From positions 3,348,001-3,412,000 of the forward strand of contig OZ243980.1 in assembly GCA_965214875.1 (NCBI GenBank): a DNA stretch of 64,000 nt, read 5' to 3'. The notes beneath the pieces are model-generated. The model saw nothing but the letters and a program-made list of their open reading frames with translations. It was not told the origin of the DNA and ran no database searches. Numbering within the stretch: the stretch's first letter is position 1; the number at the start of each line of letters is the position of its first letter. This stretch comes from CBDAUN01 sp965214875. Its GTDB lineage: Bacteria > Pseudomonadota > Gammaproteobacteria > Arenicellales > JAJDZL01. The translations under genes were made by a program, and so were the position numbers. This document shows positions 50,870 through 60,444 of this stretch, piece after piece.

Positions 50870-51148
50870 GTGAAGAAAGAATTTATCGAATTGAAGGCTG
50901 AGCCCTCCGGTCCAGAAGATTTTGATGCAGCGCCTGAAGCTCTGAATCGAGCATGGAAATCCCGCTTGGTTCGTAGAACGAGAACAGAACTTCAATTGTC
51001 GCAAAAAAAGTTCGCTCATCGTTTCCGGGTGCCGCTGGGCACGTTGCGGGACTGGGAGCAAGCCCGGTCAACTCCACCGGAATTTGCTATTGCCTATGTC
51101 AAGATTATTGCTCGTTGCCCAGACATTGTGGCAGAAGAGGTTGCATGA
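50870..51148 (+). CDS. HTH antitoxin of a BrnT-type pair
   Basis: 92 residues from GTG 50870, with CAGGAG about five bases upstream. A helix-turn-helix (LSQKKFAHRFRVPLGTLRDW) occupies the middle, preceded by AWKSRLVRRTRTEL. Proteins of this form sit after BrnT toxins and act as antitoxin and autorepressor. ORF reading could be extended upstream to 50765, but that part overlaps the toxin frame, so the GTG is preferred. Apparently intact although the toxin start is lost. Confidence 0.75.
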   Translation: MKKEFIELKAEPSGPEDFDAAPEALNRAWKSRLVRRTRTELQLSQKKFAHRFRVPLGTLRDWEQARSTPPEFAIAYVKIIARCPDIVAEEVA

Positions 51149-51399
51149 TTCCATGAACGCTATCCGCTCAAGAACCAATTTCTCATCCATGACTTGCGAC
51201 ACCGGCCTTTCGAATCATCAAGTGCTGAACGCGATTCTCCATGCGACCGAGCACGGCTGCAAGCGGCGCGAGCGGCTGTTCCGCAGGCCCGAGGGCTTCG
51301 CAGAGTCTTCTCTCGCTTCGACAAGCTTGATGCCATGTTCCTCGAATTCGTCGTCTTCGCGCTGATCATCGATACGCTACGTAGTGTTAACACGCCCTA

Positions 51400-52359
51400 A
51401 TGTATAAGCGCTTTCTCGAAATGCTGGACTTCGTATACGAGCTTCAAGCTTCGACCGACGGCATTACGCTAAAGTATCTTCAAAATCGCTACCGGGTGTC
51501 GCGCAGAACAGCTGTGCGAATGATGAAAGCGATACGCGAATCGCAGCTCGATGTCGAAGTCATGGCAAAACGTCCGCTGCGCGTACGCCTGCATCGGTCC
51601 GTTCCAACACCCATGCTGAGCGAAGAGCATGTGTCAGCTCTGCAAGCCGCGACAAACATGTTTGAAGAGTCCGGCATGCAAAACTACGCCAATCAGCTGA
51701 AGAATCTGTCCTGGATGCTGCGGGCAAATACCAACAGAGTTGTCCGCCAGCAAATGGAAATCGACTCGGACTCGCAGATTCAAACCGAAGGATTCGCCGT
51801 GACACCTGGACCAAGAGAAATGATTTCAAGCGAGGTGACATCAATGCTCAGACAAGCCATCCTCTCCGGCGAAGAAGTCTATTTCACCTATGTCGGGCGC
51901 ACCAATCCTGAACCTCGCGTGGTGCAGGTGCAGCCATACGGATTCCTGCACGGCTTGCGCCAATATCTGATCGCATACAACCCGCAGAGCGAGGCCTATC
52001 GAACGTACGTGCTATCGCGCATCAGCGACCTGCATATCGACGAGCGAAGATACTTCAAGCGCGACCCCGGATTCTCGTTCGACAAGTATCTGGCCGACAG
52101 CTTCGGACTGTTTCGGGAAAGGCCCTATCGCATCGTCTGGCACTTCGACGCCTCAGTCGCCGACGACGTGCTGGAGTGGAAATTTCATCCTACGCAGAAA
52201 ATGCGAGTTCTCGAAGACGGCAAAGTCGAAGTCAAATTTCGCGCCGGCGGAATCGACGAAATGGCCTTCCATCTGGTGACATGGCAGGGCGCAGTCACAG
52301 TTGTACGCCCGAAACGCCTGATCAAGAAGCTGCAGCAGATCAAAGCAACGCTTCCCTGA
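51400..52359 (+). CDS. WYL-domain transcriptional regulator
   Basis: 319 residues. N-terminal winged helix (TDGITLKYLQNRYRVSRRTA) followed by a WYL domain from about residue 145 (EEVYFTYVGRTNPEPRVVQV and PYGFLHGLRQYLIAYNPQ) and a C-terminal WCX segment. WYL proteins sense nucleic-acid or small ligands and often control defence or DNA-damage genes. The target is unclear; the neighbours are a toxin-antitoxin remnant and malate synthase. Confidence 0.85.
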   Translation: MYKRFLEMLDFVYELQASTDGITLKYLQNRYRVSRRTAVRMMKAIRESQLDVEVMAKRPLRVRLHRSVPTPMLSEEHVSALQAATNMFEESGMQNYANQLKNLSWMLRANTNRVVRQQMEIDSDSQIQTEGFAVTPGPREMISSEVTSMLRQAILSGEEVYFTYVGRTNPEPRVVQVQPYGFLHGLRQYLIAYNPQSEAYRTYVLSRISDLHIDERRYFKRDPGFSFDKYLADSFGLFRERPYRIVWHFDASVADDVLEWKFHPTQKMRVLEDGKVEVKFRAGGIDEMAFHLVTWQGAVTVVRPKRLIKKLQQIKATLP

Positions 52360-52383
52360 CCACGCTTCGCAATTTGCAACGCA

Positions 52384-54588
52384 CTACTTTCCGTATCGCG
52401 CCTTCGCCTCGCGCCTTCTTGCGTGCAGGATCGGCTCAGTGTAGCCGTTAGGCGATTCGCGTCCCTTAAATACGAGTTCGAGAGCAGCCTGAAAGCCGAT
52501 GCTGGATTCGAAGTCGGGCGCCATGTTCCGATAGTCTGGCGAATCGGCATTTTGCTCGTCCACAACGACAGCCATGCGCTGAAAAACCTCGCGCACCTTG
52601 GCTTCATCGGTGACCCCCTGATGGATCCAGTTGGCAATGTGCTGGCTGGAGATTCGAAGCGTGGCGCGATCTTCCATCAGATCGATGCCGTTGATGTCGG
52701 GGATCTTTGAACAGCCGACACCGCGCTCGACCCAGTGCACAACGTAGCCGAGAATGCCCTGAGCATTATTTTCTAGCTCGCGTTCGATTTCCTGCTCGCT
52801 GAGCTGGCGGTCGCCTAGCAACGGGGGAAGCAGAATATCGTCTAGACTGGTTTGCCGCGACGCTTTAAGCTCGCGTTGCACCGCCGCAACATCGACAGTG
52901 TGGTAGTGCATGGCATGAATGGTCGCCGCCGCTGGCGATGGGACCCATGCGGTATTCGCACCAGCCTTCGGGTGCGCCGTCTTGACTTCATGCATTTCCT
53001 TGAGCATATCGGGCATGGTCCACATCCCCTTGCCAATCTGGCCAACTTCGCTGACACCAAGCTTGATTCCCATATCGACATTGAAGTCTTCGTACGCAAG
53101 CAACCACGGAGCATTTTTTATTTCCTCTTTTGGCATCACAGGGCCGAGCTCCATCATGGTGTGTATCTCATCGCCGGTCCGGTCGAGAAATCCGGTATTG
53201 ATGAAGATCACCCGGTGCTTTGCGGCGCGGATGCACTCGCTTAGATTGACCGTGGTGCGCCGCTCCTCGTCCATGATGCCAATCTTCAAGGTGTACATCG
53301 GCAACCCGAGCACCTCTTCGACTCGCTTGAACAATTCCGCTGTTGCCGCCACTTCAATCGGGCCGTGCAGCTTCGGCTTGACCACGTAGATGCTCTTGCA
53401 GCGGCTATTCGGGAAGGCGCAGCTGTCTTTAAGGTTGTGCATTGCGCAAAGGGTGGCAACCATCGCATCGAGGAACCCTTCGGGGATCTCATGGCCGGCA
53501 TCATCGGTCACAGCATCGGTATACATGTGGAGACCGGTATGCCGAATCAGCATCAGGCTGCGGCTGCGCAAGCGCATCGGACTGCCGGAAGAGTCGATGA
53601 ATATGTGGTCACTGTTCAGCGAGCGGTTGGTAATGCGCCCGAACTTTTCGATGTCGACGTTCAACGTGCCCTTCATCAAATACAGCCAATTGCGGTATGC
53701 ATTGGTCTTATCTTCGGCATCGACAGCGGCGATCGCATCTTCCATATCCTGAATTGTCGTCACCGCAGCTTCAAGGGATATATCCCTGATGCCGGCCTTG
53801 TCGTCCTTGCCGATCAGAGACTCGCGATTGATCGGAAGGCGGACGTGCAAGCCGTTGTTAACCAGCAAAACTTCGCGCGGGTCTTCGGGATGGCCGCGAA
53901 ATCCGGCGAACTGATTGCCGTTTTCAAGTTGCGACTCGGTTCCGCTGGCCATGCGTACGTGCAAGCCCAGCTTGTAGTCGTCGCCGCGAGTCACAAAGTA
54001 CCTGACCACCTCGGCATGGCTCGCAGATTTGAGCGGAAAGACCTGATCGAGAAATGCTCGTCCCCAGGCAATAACTTGCTCGCCGCGCTCAGGGTCATAG
54101 CCCGCACCTAGATCGCGACCTTCCATGGACTGAGCGATCTCAGAGTTGTAAAGCGCATCGTAGAGGCTGCCCCAGCGAGCGTTCACCGCGTTGAGCGCGT
54201 AGCGCGCATTGTCGACCGGCACCACCAGTTGCGGTGCGCAGACGGTGGATATCTCAGGATCGACGTTTTCGACGTTTACGCTGAACGGCGGCCCCTCTTC
54301 GACCAGATAGCCAATCGATGCAAGACTTGAGCGCATGAGCTCGGAGGTGATGCTCTGACCGCGGTGATCGAGGCACCACTGATCGATTTTCGATTGCAAC
54401 TCGTCACGCTTTTCCAGCAACCGCCTGTTGGTCGGCGAAAATTCGCGAACGATATCTCCCAAATGACTCCAGAAATCATCCGGCTCAAGACCGGTTCCCG
54501 GCACCGCTTCATTGGCGACGAAGTCATAAAGGCATTTGCTTATGTTGAGCCCGCCAATGGACACGCGGGCATTTTGACGCTGAGACAT
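52384..54588 (-). CDS. glcB: Malate synthase G
   Basis: 734 residues, the length of GlcB. The N-terminus (VSIGGLNISKCLYDFVANEA) and PGTGLEPDDFWSHL match the G isoform, and the TIM-barrel core contains HMRTGFLDRTGDE-like sequence here read as FINTGFLDRTGDEIHTMMEL. The C-terminal domain includes YVVHWVERGVGCSKIPDING. It condenses acetyl-CoA with glyoxylate to malate. No isocitrate lyase is adjacent, so glyoxylate may come from glycolate, purine or glycine catabolism. Convergent with the WYL gene. Confidence 0.95.
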   Translation of the reverse strand: MSQRQNARVSIGGLNISKCLYDFVANEAVPGTGLEPDDFWSHLGDIVREFSPTNRRLLEKRDELQSKIDQWCLDHRGQSITSELMRSSLASIGYLVEEGPPFSVNVENVDPEISTVCAPQLVVPVDNARYALNAVNARWGSLYDALYNSEIAQSMEGRDLGAGYDPERGEQVIAWGRAFLDQVFPLKSASHAEVVRYFVTRGDDYKLGLHVRMASGTESQLENGNQFAGFRGHPEDPREVLLVNNGLHVRLPINRESLIGKDDKAGIRDISLEAAVTTIQDMEDAIAAVDAEDKTNAYRNWLYLMKGTLNVDIEKFGRITNRSLNSDHIFIDSSGSPMRLRSRSLMLIRHTGLHMYTDAVTDDAGHEIPEGFLDAMVATLCAMHNLKDSCAFPNSRCKSIYVVKPKLHGPIEVAATAELFKRVEEVLGLPMYTLKIGIMDEERRTTVNLSECIRAAKHRVIFINTGFLDRTGDEIHTMMELGPVMPKEEIKNAPWLLAYEDFNVDMGIKLGVSEVGQIGKGMWTMPDMLKEMHEVKTAHPKAGANTAWVPSPAAATIHAMHYHTVDVAAVQRELKASRQTSLDDILLPPLLGDRQLSEQEIERELENNAQGILGYVVHWVERGVGCSKIPDINGIDLMEDRATLRISSQHIANWIHQGVTDEAKVREVFQRMAVVVDEQNADSPDYRNMAPDFESSIGFQAALELVFKGRESPNGYTEPILHARRREAKARYGK

Positions 54589-54788
54589 GATGCGCTATTT
54601 ATACTGCAAATTGAAAAAATTGAACGACTATCGCGCAATCAAATTTAATTTGAAATAATATTTCAATATATCGTTTATTTTAGTTTAAGATAACATTTTA
54701 TTGACTCCATATCAGCATAATTAGTTTGCATATTAATATATTTTTGGTAATCTATTCATACGCTTTTCTATCGCAAATGGAGTCGGGG

Positions 54789-55043
54789 ATGAATTTCTTC
54801 AACAAGCACCTCCGTGAAGTCAACGAGGGCTATCTTGAACACATGGGAAATGCGCTGCGGTTTTCGGCCCGAATGCTGGCCGGGAGCGTGGCTTGCGCGT
54901 TGCATGGCATCTTCCCGTTTCTTTTCGAGCGCACAGGAAGTGACCAGATCAAGCTGCTGCATGAGCAGATGGTGACTCATCGAATGAAGGGCAAGGGCAC
55001 ACCGCAAAGAATGCCTCAGATGCCGGTAGAAGCGTCCGATTAG
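54789..55043 (+). CDS. DUF6356 family protein
   Basis: 84 residues from ATG 54789, preceded by a GGGG-type site. The sequence MNFFNKHLREVNEGYLEHMG, then RFSARMLAGSVACALHGIFP and FERTGSDQIKLLHEQM follows DUF6356 (often annotated as capsule-related, without evidence). One hydrophobic patch (MLAGSVACALHGIFPFLF) suggests membrane association. An upstream ATG at 54726 would add a hydrophobic but unconserved leader. Confidence 0.75.
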   Translation: MNFFNKHLREVNEGYLEHMGNALRFSARMLAGSVACALHGIFPFLFERTGSDQIKLLHEQMVTHRMKGKGTPQRMPQMPVEASD

Positions 55044-55130
55044 AACGCTTCGGCGCAATGTTTTGGCAGCCGCGACCCAACGTTGCGAGCCGCCGGCAGC
55101 CGGTCCCGCGATCCCTTGCGCTGTGATTGA

Positions 55131-56285
55131 TCAGATCGCCGGCTGATCATTGGTGTGGCAGTGTACGCCGCCGCCTGATGCCCACGACCGCAACATCTTG
55201 ATGACATGCACATCGCGAGAAGGAAAGTAGTCTTCGATTCTTGACTTCGCGGCAGCGTCGGTGCTCGCATTGCCGAAACCGACGACCAGCACAAATCCAT
55301 TTCCTACCAGCCAGTTGGTGTAGTTGGTATCGAATTGCCTGCCGCCGAAAATCGCTATCCCTTCGATCGGGTCGCGAATGACATTGAAGCCTGCCGCCTT
55401 GATGGATTCGGCAGCGGCATTGTAGACTGCGTCATCTTTGCCATCGCCCGGCTTGCATTTTGAGCTGCTTGTGCATTGAGGAACGACAACCGTATCTCGG
55501 CTGATAAATCGGGCAATGCCGTCAATGTGCCCCTTGGTCGGGTCGTTTTGCGGAATTCCCTCAACGAATATGACGTTGCTGACACCAAAATGTCGCTTGA
55601 AGTCTTCAGCCGCCTGTTCTTTGGAGTAGCCGGGATTACGTGCCGGATCGCCCAGCGTGCTCCAATTAGCGATAACCGTATCGTCGCCGTTGAATTCGAG
55701 ATTGCCTCGCTCGTGGACAATGTCAACGCGCTCCACAGGCAGGTTCAGGTAATCACCGACCTTGTCCGGCACCGCGTTGTCCTTGGCGTAGGGGATGTCT
55801 GAGCCGAAAGCACCGCCCCAGGCATTGAATTCCCAATTCTGAACACGCAGCTCGTCGCCAACCAGCACGAAGACCGGACCGTTGTCGCGCATCCATGCGC
55901 TGTCGCTGGGTATCGCATGCCAAGTGATATTCGGATGATACGGATCAGCGCCTGCATTTGAAATCTCGACTTGCGCCCGGTCGCGGATCGTGTCGTCGTC
56001 AACAAGGATGTGAAGATTCTGATAGCGCATGATGATTGCGCTCATTTTTGCGAAAGCGGGTTCGAAGACTTGCTCGTATGGCCCCGGCCATTGCAGCCAG
56101 GTGGCTTGTTGAGGTTCCCATTCAGCCGGAACCCTTCGCTCGCCATGCGTCTGCGTTGCTGATGAGGGATTCATTGACGGCGCAATAATCAATCCGACCG
56201 CCAGCGCAATGAACTTGATGGAGGCAGGTGGCTTCGAGCGTTTCTTTCGGGGATGGGGCAAATTTGCATTTGTGGTTTTTGCCAC
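55131..56285 (-). CDS. Exported agmatine-deiminase-family enzyme
   Basis: 384 residues from a GTG. A basic N-terminal region and hydrophobic stretch (KFIALAVGLIIAP) indicate export. Catalytic residues of the pentein fold are present: Asp in DSAWMRDNGPVFV, His in TKGHIDGIARF and Cys376 in SGGGVHCHTNDQPA. The family converts agmatine to N-carbamoylputrescine plus ammonia, or acts on peptidyl-arginine. Cytosolic AguA enzymes lack a signal peptide, so a periplasmic form is notable and could feed polyamine uptake. Confidence 0.85.
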   Translation of the reverse strand: MAKTTNANLPHPRKKRSKPPASIKFIALAVGLIIAPSMNPSSATQTHGERRVPAEWEPQQATWLQWPGPYEQVFEPAFAKMSAIIMRYQNLHILVDDDTIRDRAQVEISNAGADPYHPNITWHAIPSDSAWMRDNGPVFVLVGDELRVQNWEFNAWGGAFGSDIPYAKDNAVPDKVGDYLNLPVERVDIVHERGNLEFNGDDTVIANWSTLGDPARNPGYSKEQAAEDFKRHFGVSNVIFVEGIPQNDPTKGHIDGIARFISRDTVVVPQCTSSSKCKPGDGKDDAVYNAAAESIKAAGFNVIRDPIEGIAIFGGRQFDTNYTNWLVGNGFVLVVGFGNASTDAAAKSRIEDYFPSRDVHVIKMLRSWASGGGVHCHTNDQPAI

Positions 56286-56351
56286 AGCGAATTCGCTTGC
56301 TGTCTGATTTTACTATTGATGATAATCGACCCGCTTGAAGCGTCCTCGGTT

Positions 56352-56948
56352 TCAGGAGTCTTTTGCTTCAATCGTTTCGAGTATCGACGCAGCCCAGCTT
56401 TTATGGGCGCGAATGTCTTCCAAGTCGAGCCCGGAAAGCTCGTACGGCAAAACCAGCCAGCAATCGGTCCGATTGACAAAATAGTCGGGGGCTGGACGGT
56501 TTGCTACCGGCCGATACCAGACGGCTGCAACACGAATGTCGCAAGGCAGATTGCGGCGCAACTCGAGGCTCAAGCGATCTCGCACAGCCTGCATGCTATA
56601 GCCGCTGCTAAAAACATCGTCAACCAGCAAAAGCCGATTTTCATGCTGAAGATGCTCGACGAGATACTCCAGTCCGTGCACCCGTATTTGATCGGAGTTT
56701 CTGACCATATCGGGATACTGAAGCATGCTTTGGTAGGATGTTCTGATTGAAATGTGGTCAGTCTTCAAGCCGAGATATTGCAGACACTCTTGCACGACGA
56801 TTCCGACTGCGCTGCCACCACGCCAGACGCCTACGATGAAGTCTGGGTGAAATTCGCTTTTGAAAATCTGCCGCCCAAGCCGAAAGCCGTCCATGATCAG
56901 ATCCTGCTCTTCGACATAGATTCGCTTTTCGTTGCCGCTTGATGTCAT
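56352..56948 (-). CDS. Phosphoribosyltransferase (hypoxanthine/xanthine type), copy 1
   Basis: 198 residues from ATG 56948; an ATG at 56966 in the same frame would overlap the opposite gene start. PRPP-binding loop LLLVDDVFSSGYSMQAV, hood region DFIVGVWRGGSAVGIVVQE and the C-terminal base-binding part VWYRPVANRPAPDYF are present. Members transfer ribose-5-phosphate from PRPP to a purine. It is a paralogue of the divergent gene at 56965, with identical motif order. Confidence 0.8.
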   Translation of the reverse strand: MTSSGNEKRIYVEEQDLIMDGFRLGRQIFKSEFHPDFIVGVWRGGSAVGIVVQECLQYLGLKTDHISIRTSYQSMLQYPDMVRNSDQIRVHGLEYLVEHLQHENRLLLVDDVFSSGYSMQAVRDRLSLELRRNLPCDIRVAAVWYRPVANRPAPDYFVNRTDCWLVLPYELSGLDLEDIRAHKSWAASILETIEAKDS

Positions 56949-56964
56949 GGCGTAAAATTGTAGC

Positions 56965-57522
56965 ATGAGCGAAAAACTCTACCTCAATGCTCAAAGCTTG
57001 CTGACCGATGCCGTGCGACTTGGCGCGATGGTAGTCAACAGCGGGTTCAGGCCAGACTTTATTGTGGGCATCTGGCGTGGCGGGACGCCAATCGGCATCG
57101 CTGTGCAAGAAGTGCTGGCCTGGTCCGGAATCGAAACGGATCACATCGCGATACGCACATCATCCTATGAGCAATCCATTGATCAGCGCGGACACTTAGT
57201 TCGCGTCCATGGACTTCGATATCTGACCGAGCGCATGAACGCTGATGACAGCCTGCTTTTGGTCGACGATGTGTTCGATACCGGATGCACGATGCAGGCA
57301 GTAATCGACAAGCTAAGCCGAAAGACGAGAAAGAATATGGCGAGCGACATTCGCATCGCGGTTCCCTGGTACAAGCCTTCACGCAATCAAATCGGGCGAC
57401 CGCCCGATTACCATCTTCACGAAACTGAGTGCTGGATCAAGTTTCCGCACTCTCTTGAAGGACTCAGCGATTCGGAAATCCAGCAGCATCGGCCGGAAAT
57501 CTGGTCGGTGCTCAACGAATAG
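56965..57522 (+). CDS. Phosphoribosyltransferase (hypoxanthine/xanthine type), copy 2
   Basis: 185 residues. It mirrors copy 1: DFIVGIWRGGTPIGIAVQE, PRPP loop LLLVDDVFDTGCTMQAV, and IAVPWYKPSRNQIGRPPDYH. The ATG at 56965 lies in the tetramer CATG that also holds the outer ATG of copy 1 on the other strand, so its promoter must lie inside copy 1. The two probably arose by an inverted duplication. Different purine or non-purine substrates for the two are possible. Confidence 0.8.
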   Translation: MSEKLYLNAQSLLTDAVRLGAMVVNSGFRPDFIVGIWRGGTPIGIAVQEVLAWSGIETDHIAIRTSSYEQSIDQRGHLVRVHGLRYLTERMNADDSLLLVDDVFDTGCTMQAVIDKLSRKTRKNMASDIRIAVPWYKPSRNQIGRPPDYHLHETECWIKFPHSLEGLSDSEIQQHRPEIWSVLNE

Positions 57523-57679
57523 AAGAAGAATTTGCGATCTAGGAATTTGATGCCGGCACGTTATTCGCGAGTGGCGGCGGCCAAAACCCTGCGCCATTGA
57601 TAATTGCGATCAAAATTTGCAAAAACCATGTAATATCGGAATTGCATTGCTATAACGCATGGAATAATTAAACGCTGGA

Positions 57680-58103
57680 TGCATCAAAAACTGATCGGCG
57701 CACGCCAAGTCGGAAGACGACCACGCTTGCTTTATTATCTGTCGCCCGGCAGATCGAATCCGTCTACATAGATTTGCAAAACCCGAGAAATCTTCTGAAG
57801 TTGAGTGATCCGCTGACCTTCTTCGAGGCCAATCGCAACTGCTTGATCATCCTGGATGAAGTGCAACGAACCCCCGACATATTCGCATTGATGCGCGGCG
57901 TAATCGACCGCAACCGCCGGTCTGGTCGAAAAATCGGCAATTCCTTCTGCTCGGCTCGGCCTCGATGCAATTGCTGCGACAAAATTCCGAAAGCCTTGCT
58001 GGCCGCGCCAGCTATCAGGAGCTCTATGGCCTGAATGTCTTGGAAATCGATTTCAGCCAAACCAGTCTGAACCGGCGATGGTTGAGGGGAGGATTTGCTT
58101 AAA
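57680..58103 (+). pseudogene. DUF4143-type P-loop ATPase, frameshifted fragment
   Basis: GARQVG followed, after a one-base loss, by KTTTLALLSVARQIESVYID in another frame marks a broken Walker A. LQNPRNLLKLSDPLTFFEAN and CLIILDEVQRTPDIF (Walker B) follow. A second frameshift near 57940 precedes FLLLGSASMQLLRQNSESLA and GRASYQELYGLNVLEIDF. The DUF4143 C-terminal domain is missing: the frame ends at LRGGFA. A dead ATPase of the kind often linked to toxin-antitoxin or mobile regions. Confidence 0.75.
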
Positions 58104-58205
58104 TAGCAACTATTTGTTTTTGTTTATGATAATTTGATATAGCTCGGTTTTGAAGGGTTGCGCTTAAATGAAATCATGGGCAGTGGCTCAGTTTGAAAGT
58201 CCGCC

Positions 58206-58565
58206 TGTCCGGGGTCAGATATATGCGAGATCGCCCACCCCTTCCCGAAGGATGTAGTCCGAAGGGAAAGAGCGGGTGCGCGAAAGCATTTTCAGGTAGC
58301 ATGGCACCTGATAAAAATCGATCAACCGAAAGGCGGGATAATGCGCCATACAAATCAAGCATCCGCACCGTAGATTCTGTCGTCTCGACGCGATCCGCGA
58401 CGAGCTTTCGCCGCAGGCCGCCGAGCGTTTCGACCAGTTCGCGCTGTTCGACTAGCTTCGCACTTCAGGGCGCTTCGCAAGCGACCGCCCTGAAGGCGTA
58501 TAACCGGAACTTCAACCAAAGCGCGCTTGCCGACTGAAAAGGCTCACATGCATTGAACCCGTACA
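58206..58565 (+). mobile_element. IS481 internal-deletion derivative, 360 bp
   Basis: Both termini are present, TGTCCGGGGTCAGATATAT at 58206 and ATGCATTGAACCCGTACA at the right end, but the middle two thirds are gone. A short frame joins N-terminal transposase sequence to the C-terminal AYNRNFNQSALAD. With both ends intact it could be moved by a transposase supplied elsewhere, as MITEs are. Confidence 0.72.
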
Positions 58566-59108
58566 GTCTAGCCGTAACATGGAACGATGAGATCCTTGTC
58601 GATAAAGTGTTGGAATCACTCCTAATCTTTGCCTTTGAAGCCATGAACTGCCGCTTCCAATTTCCAGTGCCGTATAACTGCGGCTTCTTTTGCGGGCTCA
58701 GGCTCCGACACAGGTCGCTGCCTTGTGAGCACTCGGACCGTGTAAAGCTAACCAAATGCGGTAACCCGCGAGGCACCGCATGTTGCCGATAGCATTTTGT
58801 ATAATCGTGTCATCGTGCTAAGCTGATGCTGGAAATCGAGGCTTCCGGTATCGTCCGCCATATTTGTCATTTAGCACCTATATGCAAAAGCAAAATCTAT
58901 GTGGAAACCCAATCGGTTCAACCTTTCGTCTTCTTCTTTCAACGGCTAGATCTGCTTGCATTAGGCTGGGACCTTCCGCATAGAAGACAGATTAGATTGC
59001 CCAATAGCATCACGAAGCTTAAGATTTGGCTCGACCAAGAATCGTTTTTTGTAAATCTTTTCAAATCCGAGCAAGTAGCCTGAAAGATATGGCCTTAAGT
59101 CACTCCTA
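58566..59108. other. Gene-free stretch
   Basis: About 540 bases between the IS481 derivative and the three-gene cluster. Open frames at 58553-58792 and 58826-59083 lack motifs. The promoter of the cluster should lie here; none could be assigned. Base composition is more AT-rich than to the left. Confidence 0.35.
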
Positions 59109-59803
59109 ATGGCATCCCAACCGGAAATCTCAGATTGCTCCATCGTCTTGCTGGGACAATTCAATCCTGCAATTTTCCATCCCGCTTGGCTTGAGGCTAG
59201 AGGCATTGAGCCAGAAGCCACTCCAAACGCTAAAGGTTTGCTCATTCACCCCGACATTGCAAGATTCGACATTGATTGCCGATCCTACTCTGTGAGAACT
59301 GATCGATTTGAGATCACGACCTTGCAGCACCTTGGGTGACGATCTTGGATATCACAACAAAAATCTTCGCAGAACATCTTCTTTTCACCCCAATCAAAGC
59401 GTTCGGCATCAACCGTAGAGTACACTTTGGATTGCCTTGTACATCTGCGCGAACTAAACTTGGCAGAGCGCTGGCACCGATTGAGCCGTGGGGGAAATAC
59501 GGTCAAGGCATGGAATCAAACGACACCGCTTTTGTGGGCGGACTTCAAAGCTTAGTGATGAAGAGAAAATCCTCTATAGATGAACACTCACTAGAAACTA
59601 ATGTGACTGTCGAGCCATCTATCAGAATCACTGACAACACGGGTGTCTATATGGAAGTTAACTGCCATCATGGGTTAATCGGCTTACCCGACGGACATGG
59701 AAGCGAACAAGCCATGGCCTTGTTGTCAAAACGTTTCGAGAGTGCGGCGGAAGAGGCCAATAGCATCATTGGGGCTATCATGAAAATGGGGAACGATCAA
59801 TGA
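59109..59803 (+). pseudogene. First gene of MBL cluster, one frameshift near 59325
   Basis: The first frame from ATG 59109 reads SDCSIVLLGQFNPAIFHPAW, then RSYSVRTDRFEITTL and stops at 59339. The frame one base over continues APWVTILDITTKIFAEHLLF, TPIKAFGINRRVHF, then a C-terminal half ending MKMGNDQ at 59803. Joined by a one-base insertion, the product would be about 230 residues with an alpha/beta pattern and a conserved ALGIN-like segment (KAFGIN). I recall similar uncharacterised proteins but cannot name a family. The stop overlaps the next start (ATGA). A sequencing error or programmed frameshift is possible. Confidence 0.55.
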
Positions 59804-60444
59804 GTGTGCTTGCGAGTAGTTCCGATTTATCGGGGCAAATTGATAGAACAGTCAATTCCAGCATTGAGCAAAATCCTGACAACTACGTGTTGGAAAGAGC
59901 GAACAGCAATATTCGTGGATATCTCGACTCTGAAATGCATTCTGGGCAACGCTCATCAGATACAAGCGGCATGGTCAAGCTCTTTTCTAGTAAATCGATC
60001 AGGCAAAATAGCGAAACGATGAACCACATTGACCTGAAAAAAGTTGCTCCCCCGGTCATCAGCTCTGTTTCAGATAAAGCGAGCACTAGACAAGAAAGAA
60101 CATTGATCCCAATCACAGAGTGGGAGGGTTACGTTGAGAGTGTGAATGGGAATCAATTTTCAGTGAGAATGGTTAATGTCCGATCGAGATCTACTTTGCC
60201 GGTCGATCAAGCCACGTTTCACAGAGACGACGTTAGCAAATACGATCGGGAGCTGCTCAAGGAAGGTGCGATTGTACGCTGGATCATCGGACGTGAGCAC
60301 CTGCCTGCCGGTCAAGTGCGAAATGTGTCGGAATTGTATTTCCGCAGACTCCCCGCGCATTCAAAGGAGGATTACAAAAGAGCCTACGAAAGTGCATGCG
60401 CTTTATTGGAGGGTATCATTTGGGACAATGAAGCCGAAAGTTGA
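59800..60444 (+). CDS. Uncharacterised protein of MBL cluster
   Basis: 214 residues. The first 90 are polar and probably disordered (many Ser, Asn, Gln). From about residue 104 there is a compact domain: LIPITEWEGYVESVNGNQFS, then VRMVNVRSRSTLPVDQATF, and EGAIVRWIIGREHLPAGQVR. The strand-rich second half looks like a small beta-barrel, perhaps an OB or SH3-like fold, which is only an impression. It overlaps both neighbours (ATGA with the first gene, 17 bases with the third), so the three must be co-translated. Confidence 0.55.
   Translation: MSVLASSSDLSGQIDRTVNSSIEQNPDNYVLERANSNIRGYLDSEMHSGQRSSDTSGMVKLFSSKSIRQNSETMNHIDLKKVAPPVISSVSDKASTRQERTLIPITEWEGYVESVNGNQFSVRMVNVRSRSTLPVDQATFHRDDVSKYDRELLKEGAIVRWIIGREHLPAGQVRNVSELYFRRLPAHSKEDYKRAYESACALLEGIIWDNEAES

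Noticed and set aside
57774..58034. Short ATPase-like open frame read as a real small gene
   Set aside because: It contains only Walker B; Walker A and the following part are in other frames, so it is part of a pseudogene.
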